Below, in pieces: positions 37,473 through 46,610 of a stretch of DNA of 46,610 nucleotides; the stretch's first letter is position 1, and each line of letters begins with the position of its first letter. Origin of the DNA: Kluyvera cryocrescens NBRC 102467. GTDB taxonomy: Bacteria > Pseudomonadota > Gammaproteobacteria > Enterobacterales > Enterobacteriaceae. The notes below the pieces were generated by a model. The model saw only the letters and a program-made list of their open reading frames with translations. It was not told where the DNA came from and did not search any database. Made by a program: the position numbers and the translations under genes. Location of the stretch: the NCBI RefSeq assembly GCF_001571285.1, contig NZ_BCTM01000031.1, positions 1 to 46,610 on the forward strand, read 5' to 3'.

Positions 37473-39341
37473 ATGCCACAAACAGCCACACTGATTTTAA
37501 CTCAGGGGCAGATCCACACTCTCGACGCTAAGCAACCCCGCGCCGACGCGGTGGCCATTGCCAACGGCAAGATTTTAGCGGTCGGTAGCGATGCGCAAAT
37601 GATGTCCTATGCGGGTGAGGGCACACAAATTATCGATCTGCACGGCCACACGGTGATCCCGGGACTCAACGACTCCCACCTGCACCTGATCCGCGGCGGG
37701 TTGAACTACAACCTCGAATTGCGCTGGGAAGGGGTTCCGTCGCTGGCGGATGCGCTGCGTATGCTCAAAGATCAGGCCGATCGCACGCCGTCACCGCAGT
37801 GGGTACGGGTGGTTGGCGGCTGGAGTGAATTCCAGTTTGCCGAACGCCGCATGCCGACGCTGGAAGAACTTAATGAAGCGGCGCCAGATACCCCGGTATT
37901 CGTGCTGCACCTCTACGATCGCGCGCTGCTGAACCGCGCGGCGCTGAAGGCGGTTGGCTATACCAAAGAGACGCCGGCACCGGCGGGCGGCGAAATTGTT
38001 CGCGATAACAACGGTAACCCGACCGGAATGCTGATCGCCAAACCGAACGCGATGATCCTTTACTCCACGCTGGCCAAAGGCCCAAAACTGCCGCTGGAGA
38101 TGCAGGTGAACTCGACTCGCCAGTTTATGCGCGAGCTGAACCGACTGGGGCTGACCAGCGCCATTGATGCCGGCGGCGGCTTCCAGAACTACCCGGAAGA
38201 CTACGAGATTATTGAGCAACTGCACGCCAACAAGCAGATGACCATTCGCATCGCCTACAACCTGTTTACCCAGCGGCCAAAACAGGAGATCGAGGATTTC
38301 GAACGTTGGACCGATATGCTCAAACCGGGGCAGGGGACCGACTTCTATCGTGCCAACGGTGCGGGTGAAATGCTGGTCTTCTCGGCGGCGGATTTTGAAG
38401 ATTTCCTCCAGCCGCGTCCCGACCTGCCGCCGGGCATGGAAGATGAACTGGAGCGCGTGGTGCGCCATCTGGTCGAACACCGCTGGCCGTTCCGCCTGCA
38501 CGCTACCTATGATGAGTCCATCAGCCGCATGCTGGATGTCTTTGAGAAGGTTAACCGCGATATTCCGTTCAACGGCCTGCACTGGTTCTTTGACCATGCG
38601 GAAACCATCACCGAGCGTAATATTGAACGCGTGAAGGCGCTGGGTGGCGGTATTGCGGTACAGCACCGCATGGCATTCCAGGGTGAGTATTTTGTCGACC
38701 GTTACGGTAAAGATGCGGTGAAACACACGCCGCCTGTGGCGAAAATGCTGGAGCTGGATGTACCGGTTGGTCTGGGCACCGATGCTACCCGCGTGGCGAG
38801 CTACAACCCGTGGACCGCGCTGTACTGGCTGGTGTCCGGGCGTACCGTAGGGGGGATGGCGATGTACGATGATGAAAATCGCCTGCCGCGTGACGTGGCC
38901 CTTGAACTGTGGACCGCCGGTAGTGCCTGGTTCTCCAGCGAACAGGGTAAGAAAGGGCGCATTGAGCAAGATCAGTTGGCCGATCTGGTCGTGCTGTCGA
39001 AAGACTACTTCAACGTGCCGGAAGAAGAGATCAAAGGCATTGAGTCAGTGATGACCATCGTCGACGGTAAGGTGGTGTATGCCGCCGGGCACTTCACGCC
39101 GCTGGCGCCGCCGGCGATTCCGGTAGTGCCTGATTGGTCGCCGGTGGTGAAAGTGCCGGGACATTACTGCTCGGCCCCTCCGGGAACCGAACGCATCGGC
39201 GCCGTGGTACAGATGCACCAGTGCTGCGGTAGCTGCGGGGTGCACGGTCATCAGCACGATCTCGCCCGTCAATCCGGAATTCCGGTCTCGGATGACCGCG
39301 CTTTCTGGGGCGCCTTAGGCTGCTCCTGCTTCTCGTTCTAA
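37473..39341 (+). CDS. YtcJ-like amidohydrolase with Cys-rich C-terminal tail
   Basis: A 622-residue Amidohydro_3-family enzyme. The N-terminal composite domain leads to the metal-binding D-S-His69-L-His71 in IPGLNDSHLHL; further metal-ligand candidates are His in LHATYDES and WFFDHAET and Asp in LGTDATR. Family members hydrolyse amide bonds in ring or N-acyl compounds; substrate unknown. The last 60 residues are unusual: six cysteines (566, 584, 585, 588, 617, 619) and several histidines (564, 582, 591, 593, 595) suggest an added metal-binding or disulfide tail. No signal peptide is obvious. The ATG at 37473 follows an AAGGAG Shine-Dalgarno; a longer open frame starts upstream. Confidence 0.82.
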   Translation: MPQTATLILTQGQIHTLDAKQPRADAVAIANGKILAVGSDAQMMSYAGEGTQIIDLHGHTVIPGLNDSHLHLIRGGLNYNLELRWEGVPSLADALRMLKDQADRTPSPQWVRVVGGWSEFQFAERRMPTLEELNEAAPDTPVFVLHLYDRALLNRAALKAVGYTKETPAPAGGEIVRDNNGNPTGMLIAKPNAMILYSTLAKGPKLPLEMQVNSTRQFMRELNRLGLTSAIDAGGGFQNYPEDYEIIEQLHANKQMTIRIAYNLFTQRPKQEIEDFERWTDMLKPGQGTDFYRANGAGEMLVFSAADFEDFLQPRPDLPPGMEDELERVVRHLVEHRWPFRLHATYDESISRMLDVFEKVNRDIPFNGLHWFFDHAETITERNIERVKALGGGIAVQHRMAFQGEYFVDRYGKDAVKHTPPVAKMLELDVPVGLGTDATRVASYNPWTALYWLVSGRTVGGMAMYDDENRLPRDVALELWTAGSAWFSSEQGKKGRIEQDQLADLVVLSKDYFNVPEEEIKGIESVMTIVDGKVVYAAGHFTPLAPPAIPVVPDWSPVVKVPGHYCSAPPGTERIGAVVQMHQCCGSCGVHGHQHDLARQSGIPVSDDRAFWGALGCSCFSF

Positions 39342-39379
39342 CGCCACGCGTAGGCTCGATTGCTCGGCCTACTGGCAAT

Positions 39380-39412
39380 AAAAAAGGCTCGCATTATGCG
39401 AGCCTTTTTTTT
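39380..39412. terminator. Bidirectional terminator between amidohydrolase and peroxiredoxin
   Basis: GGCTCGCA (39386-39393) and TGCGAGCC (39397-39404) form a perfect 8-bp stem with a TTA loop, flanked by six As on the left and eight Ts on the right. It can terminate transcription from both convergent genes. Confidence 0.95.
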
Positions 39413-39428
39413 ACGAAACGTCAGCCAA

Positions 39429-40031
39429 TTACAGGCTAGAGACGTTTTCGCTCAGGTATTTAGCAACGCCGTCTGGAGACGCGTTCATGCCTTCTTTACC
39501 TTTTTCCCACTGCGCCGGGCACACTTCGCCGTGCTGCTCGTGGAACTGCAGCGCATCAACCATACGCAGCATTTCGTCGATGTTACGGCCCAGCGGCAGG
39601 TCGTTAACCACCTGGTGACGAACAACGCCGTTAGCGTCGATCAGGAAGGAGCCGCGCAGCGCAACGCCTTCGTCAGGGTGTTCGATGCCGTAAGCCTGCT
39701 GAATTTCGCGCTTAACGTCAGCAACCATTGCGTATTTCACTGCACCGATGCCGCCTTTGTCGACAGGGGTGTTACGCCATGCGTTGTGGACGAATTCGGA
39801 GTCAAAAGAAACGCCAACCACTTCAACACCGCGCTTCTGGAACTCTTCGTAACGTTTGTCGAAGGCAATCAGCTCGGATGGGCAGACGAAGGTGAAGTCC
39901 ATTGGCCAGAAGAACAGTACCGTGGCTTTACCCTGGGTGTGCTGTTTGAAATTGAATTTCTCAACGATTTCACCGTTGCCCAGTACCGCTGCTGCGGTGA
40001 AGTCAGGCGCTTGACGAGTAACCAGAACCAT
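39429..40031 (-). CDS. tsaA: 2-Cys peroxiredoxin (AhpC/TsaA type)
   Basis: A 200-residue typical 2-Cys peroxiredoxin that reduces hydrogen and organic peroxides in the cytoplasm. The peroxidatic Cys50 lies in FTFVCPSEL and the resolving Cys171 in GEVCPAQWEKG. It is very close to the Salmonella tsaA product, found at the same place near acpH. The start at 40031 (MVLVTRQAPDF) fits the family. E. coli K-12 lacks it here. An OxyR-like element lies about 100 bp upstream. Confidence 0.92.
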   Translation of the reverse strand: MVLVTRQAPDFTAAAVLGNGEIVEKFNFKQHTQGKATVLFFWPMDFTFVCPSELIAFDKRYEEFQKRGVEVVGVSFDSEFVHNAWRNTPVDKGGIGAVKYAMVADVKREIQQAYGIEHPDEGVALRGSFLIDANGVVRHQVVNDLPLGRNIDEMLRMVDALQFHEQHGEVCPAQWEKGKEGMNASPDGVAKYLSENVSSL

Positions 40032-40129
40032 GGGGTTCTCCTTTTGATTTATAGGGTTAATGGAACGCAACGCGGGCAAGTATAGGGACTGACCGCGGGG
40101 AACACAAAAAGACTGTGACGATTAATTAG

Positions 40130-40144
40130 ATAGGTTTTGGCTAT
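40130..40144. promoter_or_regulatory. OxyR-like element upstream of the peroxiredoxin gene
   Basis: ATAGGTTTTGGCTAT fits the OxyR element ATAGnTnnnAnCTAT at 9 of 10 defined positions. A full OxyR site needs a second element 7 bp away; TTATTTTTGCCAAAG at the right spacing matches poorly. The position, about 100 bp before an oxidative-stress gene, makes it worth noting. Confidence 0.4.
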
Positions 40145-40202
40145 TGATAATTTATTTTTGCCAAAGGATTAAGCATAGCCATTCTACCGCGCGATGCAAG
40201 CG

Positions 40203-40784
40203 CTACAGCGTTTTGTTTTTTGCCTGCATCATCATCTGCGGATAAAACTGCCAGAAGCGCGTCTCCAGTTGGTCGTAGTGCGTATCCAGGTCATGCCAGG
40301 AGTCACGCAGGGCATCCAGCTTTGGACGGCGGCTGGCCATGCCGTTTAGCACGCGCTGGATAAAATCCATTTCGCGATAGCGCTCAAGCCAGCGCTCGGA
40401 CCACAGATGCTCGTTGAGCACGATAAAGCGTTCGGGCGCCTGCGGCAGAATAGTATTGACCTGCGTATGGGCGTAACGGACGAATTCCGGCAGCGCGATA
40501 TCCGGGGAAATTTGCGCCCAATGGCGAGATAAAAAATGATCCCACATCACATCCAGCGTAATCGGAGCTACCCGCCGCGTCTCGGGACGGAACCACTCGC
40601 GGGCCTCTTTGACCTGCGGCAGATTGTCGGTCATGACGTCGATGCGCCGGTGCATATGAATGCCGTCAACCACCGCCGGTGGATAATCCTGCTCGGGATT
40701 ACCGCGGACAAAATCCGCCAGCAGATTCCCCGACAGGGAGCTGTCAGCCAGGTGAGCAAGATGCAGATGAGCGAGAAAATTCAT
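40203..40784 (-). CDS. acpH: Acyl carrier protein phosphodiesterase AcpH
   Basis: AcpH removes the 4'-phosphopantetheine group from holo-ACP. The 193-residue protein equals E. coli AcpH in length. It starts [20 protein letters not shown] and keeps an HD-like set of histidines and aspartates ([31 protein letters not shown]). It is divergent from queA. Confidence 0.95.
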   Translation of the reverse strand: MNFLAHLHLAHLADSSLSGNLLADFVRGNPEQDYPPAVVDGIHMHRRIDVMTDNLPQVKEAREWFRPETRRVAPITLDVMWDHFLSRHWAQISPDIALPEFVRYAHTQVNTILPQAPERFIVLNEHLWSERWLERYREMDFIQRVLNGMASRRPKLDALRDSWHDLDTHYDQLETRFWQFYPQMMMQAKNKTL

Positions 40785-40875
40785 TGTTTGCTATTTATCC
40801 AGAGGGGTAAGGGTTGCAGGGACGACGCCCCGGCACTAGACTACCCGCCTCATTATTAAGCCCAGAGTCACAGTC

Positions 40876-43127
<2,252 letters not shown>

Positions 43128-43149
43128 TTTTAATAATGAGGGAATTTGA

Positions 43150-43482
43150 ATGAGCTTTTTTATTTCTGATGCGGTAGCGGCAACAGGTGCTCCGGCGCAG
43201 GGTAGCCCGATGTCTCTGATTCTGATGCTGGTTGTGTTCGGTCTGATTTTCTATTTCATGATCCTGCGCCCACAGCAGAAACGTACCAAAGAACATAAAA
43301 ACCTGATGAACTCCATTGCGAAAGGCGATGAAGTCCTGACGAACGGTGGCCTGGTTGGTCGTGTGACTAAAGTAGCAGAAACTGGCTACATCTCTATCGC
43401 ACTGAACGACACCACTGAAGTGGTTATCAAACGTGACTTCGTAGCTGCCGTTCTGCCGAAAGGCACCATGAAGGCGCTGTAA
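43150..43482 (+). CDS. yajC: Sec translocon accessory subunit YajC
   Basis: YajC is a small inner-membrane partner of the SecDF complex. The 110-residue protein has a single transmembrane helix (about residues 20-39, LILMLVVFGLIFYFMILRP), then the conserved RPQQKRTKEHKNL and a small soluble domain. It lies between tgt and secD in the standard order. Confidence 0.97.
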   Translation: MSFFISDAVAATGAPAQGSPMSLILMLVVFGLIFYFMILRPQQKRTKEHKNLMNSIAKGDEVLTNGGLVGRVTKVAETGYISIALNDTTEVVIKRDFVAAVLPKGTMKAL

Positions 43483-43509
43483 TATTCCGTTTTCCCAAAG
43501 GGAACTGCC

Positions 43510-45357
43510 GTGTTAAACCGTTATCCTTTGTGGAAGTACATCATGCTGGTCGTCGTCATTGTCGTCGGCCTGCTTTACGCACTTCCCAACCTGTATGGTG
43601 AGGATCCGGCTGTTCAAATCACTGGCGTGCGCGGCGTCGCCGCCAGTGAGCAAACGCTGATCCAGGTCCAGAAAACGTTACAAGAAGAAAAAATTACCGC
43701 TAAGTCTGTGGCACTGGAAGAGGGCGCTATTCTTGCGCGCTTCGACACCACCGACATCCAGCTGCGCGCGCGTGAAGCGTTGATGAGCGTACTGGGTGAC
43801 AAATATGTCGTGGCGCTTAACCTTGCTCCGGCAACTCCGCGCTGGTTGGCTGCGATTCACGCAGAGCCAATGAAGCTCGGTCTTGACCTCCGCGGCGGCG
43901 TTCACTTCCTGATGGAAGTGGATATGGATACCGCACTGGGCAAGCTCCAGGAACAAAATATCGATAGCCTGCGCAGCGATCTGCGTGAAAAAGGCATTCC
44001 TTATACTACCGTTCGTAAAGAAGACAACTACGGTCTGAGCATCACTTTCCGTGATAGCAATGCCCGCGATCAGGCTATCTCTTACCTGAGCAAGCGTCAT
44101 CAGGATCTGGTGATTTCAAGCCAGGGCAGCACCGCGATGCGTGCGGTGATGACCGATGCGCGTCTGAGTGAAGCTCGCGAATATGCGGTACAGCAGAACA
44201 TCAACATTCTGCGTAATCGTGTAAACCAGCTGGGCGTGGCTGAGCCGGTTGTTCAACGCCAGGGTGCAGACCGTATTGTGGTCGAGCTGCCGGGTATTCA
44301 GGACACCGCGCGTGCCAAGGAAATCCTGGGCGCAACCGCGACCCTGGAATTCCGTTTGGTTAACAGTAATGTCGATCAGGCTGCTGCCGCATCTGGCCGC
44401 GTACCGGGCGATTCAGAAGTGAAAAATACCCGTGAAGGCCAGCCGGTTGTGCTGTTCAAACGTGTGATTTTGACCGGTGACCATATCACTGACTCGACTT
44501 CCAGCCAGGACGAATACAACCAACCGCAGGTTAACATTTCGCTCGATAGTGCGGGTGGTAACATCATGTCTAACTTCACCAAGGACAACATTGGTAAACC
44601 GATGGCGACCCTGTTTGTGGAGTATAAGGACAGCGGTAAGAAAGACGCCAACGGCCGTGCAGTACTGGTGAAACAAGAAGAGGTGATTAACATCGCCAAT
44701 ATTCAGTCCCGACTGGGTAACAGCTTCCGTATTACCGGTATCGGCAACCCTAACGAAGCGCGTCAGCTGTCGCTGCTGCTGCGTGCGGGTGCGTTGATTG
44801 CGCCAATCCAGATTGTTGAAGAACGTACCATCGGCCCAACTCTGGGTATGCAGAACATCAAGCAGGGCCTGGAAGCATGTCTGGCCGGTCTGGTGGTCTC
44901 TATCCTGTTCATGATCTTCTTCTATAAGAAGTTCGGTCTGATTGCGACCAGCGCGCTGATTGCGAACCTGGTACTGATTGTCGGGATTATGTCGTTGCTG
45001 CCGGGCGCTACGCTGAGTATGCCGGGGATTGCGGGGATCGTCTTAACCCTTGCCGTTGCCGTCGACGCCAACGTACTGATTAACGAGCGTATCAAAGAAG
45101 AGCTGAGTAACGGTCGCTCTGTCCAGCAGGCTATCAATGAGGGCTATGCCGGCGCGTTCAGTTCCATCTTCGATGCGAACATTACGACGCTGATTAAAGT
45201 CCTGATCCTGTATGCGGTCGGCACCGGGGCAATTAAAGGGTTCGCGATTACTACCGGTATCGGTGTGGCGACGTCGATGTTTACCGCGATTGTCGGTACA
45301 CGTGCCATCGTAAACCTGTTGTATGGCGGCAAGCGCGTCAAAAAGCTGTCAATCTGA
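43510..45357 (+). CDS. secD: Protein translocase subunit SecD
   Basis: SecD works with SecF to pull preproteins across the inner membrane using the proton motive force. The 615-residue protein equals E. coli SecD and also begins with GTG. It has one N-terminal helix, a large periplasmic P1 region (about 30-450) and five C-terminal helices with the RND-type conserved segments [10 protein letters not shown] (D1), [16 protein letters not shown] (D5-like) and [10 protein letters not shown]. secF starts 11 nt after its stop. Confidence 0.98.
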   Translation: MLNRYPLWKYIMLVVVIVVGLLYALPNLYGEDPAVQITGVRGVAASEQTLIQVQKTLQEEKITAKSVALEEGAILARFDTTDIQLRAREALMSVLGDKYVVALNLAPATPRWLAAIHAEPMKLGLDLRGGVHFLMEVDMDTALGKLQEQNIDSLRSDLREKGIPYTTVRKEDNYGLSITFRDSNARDQAISYLSKRHQDLVISSQGSTAMRAVMTDARLSEAREYAVQQNINILRNRVNQLGVAEPVVQRQGADRIVVELPGIQDTARAKEILGATATLEFRLVNSNVDQAAAASGRVPGDSEVKNTREGQPVVLFKRVILTGDHITDSTSSQDEYNQPQVNISLDSAGGNIMSNFTKDNIGKPMATLFVEYKDSGKKDANGRAVLVKQEEVINIANIQSRLGNSFRITGIGNPNEARQLSLLLRAGALIAPIQIVEERTIGPTLGMQNIKQGLEACLAGLVVSILFMIFFYKKFGLIATSALIANLVLIVGIMSLLPGATLSMPGIAGIVLTLAVAVDANVLINERIKEELSNGRSVQQAINEGYAGAFSSIFDANITTLIKVLILYAVGTGAIKGFAITTGIGVATSMFTAIVGTRAIVNLLYGGKRVKKLSI

Positions 45358-45367
45358 GGAGTGCGAA

Positions 45368-46339
45368 GTGGCACAGGAATATACTGTTGAACAATTGAAC
45401 CACGGCCGTAAAGTCTATGACTTTATGCGCTGGGACTACTGGGCTTTCGGCATCTCAGGTTTCCTGCTGATTGCGGCCATCGTGGTGATGGGCGTACGCG
45501 GGTTTAACTGGGGTCTCGATTTCACCGGTGGTACGGTGATTGAAATCACGCTGGAAAAACCGGCGGAGATGGACGTGATGCGCGATGCGCTGGAGAAAGC
45601 GGGCTTCGTTGAGCCGCTGCTGCAGAACTTCGGCAGCAGCCATGACATCATGGTGCGTATGCCGCCAACTGAAGGTACGGACGGCGGACAGGTTCTGGGT
45701 AGCAAGGTGCTGAGTGTGATTAACGAAGCCACCAACCAGAACGCGGCCGTGAAGCGTATTGAATTCGTTGGGCCAAGCGTAGGTGCCGATCTGGCACAAA
45801 CCGGTGCGATGGCGCTGATGGTGGCGCTGATCTCAATCCTCGTTTACGTTGGTTTCCGCTTTGAGTGGCGACTGGCGGCGGGGGTGGTTATCTCGCTGGC
45901 GCACGACGTGATCATTACCTTAGGGATCCTGTCGTTGTTCCATATCGAGATTGACCTGACGATCGTGGCATCTTTGATGTCGGTCATCGGCTACTCGCTA
46001 AACGATAGCATCGTGGTATCTGACCGTATTCGTGAAAACTTCCGCAAAATTCGTCGCGGGACGCCATACGAAATCTTTAACGTGTCGCTGACTCAGACGC
46101 TGCACCGTACGTTGATTACGTCCGGTACCACGTTAGTGGTTATCCTGATGCTGTACCTCTTCGGTGGTCCAGTACTGGAAGGCTTCTCGCTGACCATGCT
46201 TATCGGTGTTTCCATCGGTACCGCGTCGTCTATCTACGTAGCCTCGGCGCTGGCGCTGAAGCTGGGTATGAAACGTGAGCACATGCTGCAGCAAAAAGTG
46301 GAGAAAGAAGGGGCGGATCAACCGTCTATTCTGCCGTAA
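45368..46339 (+). CDS. secF: Protein translocase subunit SecF
   Basis: SecF is the partner of SecD. The 323-residue protein matches E. coli SecF in length. It has six transmembrane helices with the conserved [12 protein letters not shown] after the first and [19 protein letters not shown] in helix 4-5. The GTG start at 45368 gives the family start (M)[12 protein letters not shown] and follows a GAGGAGTG Shine-Dalgarno that overlaps the secD stop region. A terminator ends the cluster. Confidence 0.97.
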   Translation: MAQEYTVEQLNHGRKVYDFMRWDYWAFGISGFLLIAAIVVMGVRGFNWGLDFTGGTVIEITLEKPAEMDVMRDALEKAGFVEPLLQNFGSSHDIMVRMPPTEGTDGGQVLGSKVLSVINEATNQNAAVKRIEFVGPSVGADLAQTGAMALMVALISILVYVGFRFEWRLAAGVVISLAHDVIITLGILSLFHIEIDLTIVASLMSVIGYSLNDSIVVSDRIRENFRKIRRGTPYEIFNVSLTQTLHRTLITSGTTLVVILMLYLFGGPVLEGFSLTMLIGVSIGTASSIYVASALALKLGMKREHMLQQKVEKEGADQPSILP

Positions 46340-46360
46340 GCGAGCGTTATTACGTGATTG

Positions 46361-46400
46361 AAAAAAGCCGTAACACCCAACCCGTGTTGCGGCTTTTTTA
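46361..46400 (+). terminator. Intrinsic terminator of the secDF cluster
   Basis: AAAAAAGCCG-T-AACAC (46361-46376) pairs with GTGTT-G-CGGCTTTTTT (about 46384-46399), a long stem with one mismatch and a short loop ending in a T-run. Confidence 0.93.
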
Positions 46401-46452
46401 TTGCATCTTATTATTCTAATTAAGCCCGAATATTGCTTTGTGAGGAGTCATC

Positions 46453-46610
46453 ATGGCTATCATCCCGAAAAACTACGTCCGGCTGGAAAGCGGCTATCGC
46501 GAAAAAGCGCTGAAGCTGTTTCCGTGGGTTTGCGGCCGCTGCTCGCGTGAATTTGTTTACTCAAATCTGCGTGAGCTCACGGTTCACCATATGGATCACG
46601 ACCACACCAA
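46453..46610 (+). CDS. yajD: HNH nuclease family protein YajD (5' part)
   Basis: The first 52 codons of YajD, cut off by the window end (E. coli YajD is 115 aa). MAIIPKNYVRLESGYRE is nearly identical to E. coli; C-G-R-C is the first zinc pair and TVHHMDHDHT holds the start of the HNH catalytic site. It is an HNH-fold protein of unclear role. A GAGGAG Shine-Dalgarno precedes the ATG. Confidence 0.93.
   Translation, partial: MAIIPKNYVRLESGYREKALKLFPWVCGRCSREFVYSNLRELTVHHMDHDHT

Overview
This window is a chromosomal segment of a member of the Enterobacteriaceae (Gammaproteobacteria). Nearly every core protein is collinear and very similar to its Escherichia coli counterpart (tau, hemB, ampH, sbmA, ddlA, phoA, proC, aroL, rdgC, sbcCD, phoBR, brnQ, proY, malZ, queA, tgt, secDF). 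The organism is not Escherichia: several accessory genes are inserted, dgcC, araJ and yaiA are missing from their usual places, and the gene content resembles the Klebsiella/Enterobacter/Kosakonia side of the family. This placement rests on remembered sequences and gene order, not on a search. No rRNA, tRNA, insertion sequence, prophage or CRISPR array was found.

Layout. 1-3.7 kb: taurine operon tauABCD. 3.9-5.6 kb: a two-domain acyltransferase resembling the ornithine-lipid synthase OlsF, on the minus strand after hemB. 7.2-12.4 kb: the regulator yaiV/iprA, ampH, the peptide-import pair sbmA-yaiW, and small membrane proteins yaiY and yaiZ. 12.5-15.1 kb: ddlA and a divergent MdtG-like efflux pump. 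15.4-17.6 kb: phosphate-starvation genes iraP, phoA and psiF. 17.6-21.3 kb: proC, yaiI, aroL, aroM and ppnP. 21.3-27.6 kb: rdgC, mak and sbcDC. 27.8-29.8 kb: phoBR. 30.3-35.0 kb: transporters brnQ and proY, then malZ. 35.0-39.3 kb: an accessory cluster of a LysR regulator, a YcaC-like hydrolase, a membrane-anchored ABM-domain protein and an amidohydrolase. 39.4-46.6 kb: a 2-Cys peroxiredoxin, acpH, the queuosine genes queA-tgt, yajC-secD-secF, and the start of yajD, which runs off the end.

How the parts connect. Phosphate starvation is the recurring theme: PhoB/PhoR, PhoA with a near-consensus Pho box, PsiF and IraP all lie here. The OlsF-like gene has an array of degenerate Pho-box units on its own strand with phoA-like spacing to a possible -10. 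This suggests, but does not prove, that ornithine-lipid synthesis belongs to the Pho regulon in this organism. Other points of interest are the uncharacterised 35-39.3 kb cluster, whose amidohydrolase ends in a Cys/His-rich tail; a leader before iprA that could fold as a terminator or an alternative pairing; and candidate CRP, RbsR-like, OxyR-like and sigma-E sites. All regulatory sites were read by eye and remain predictions.
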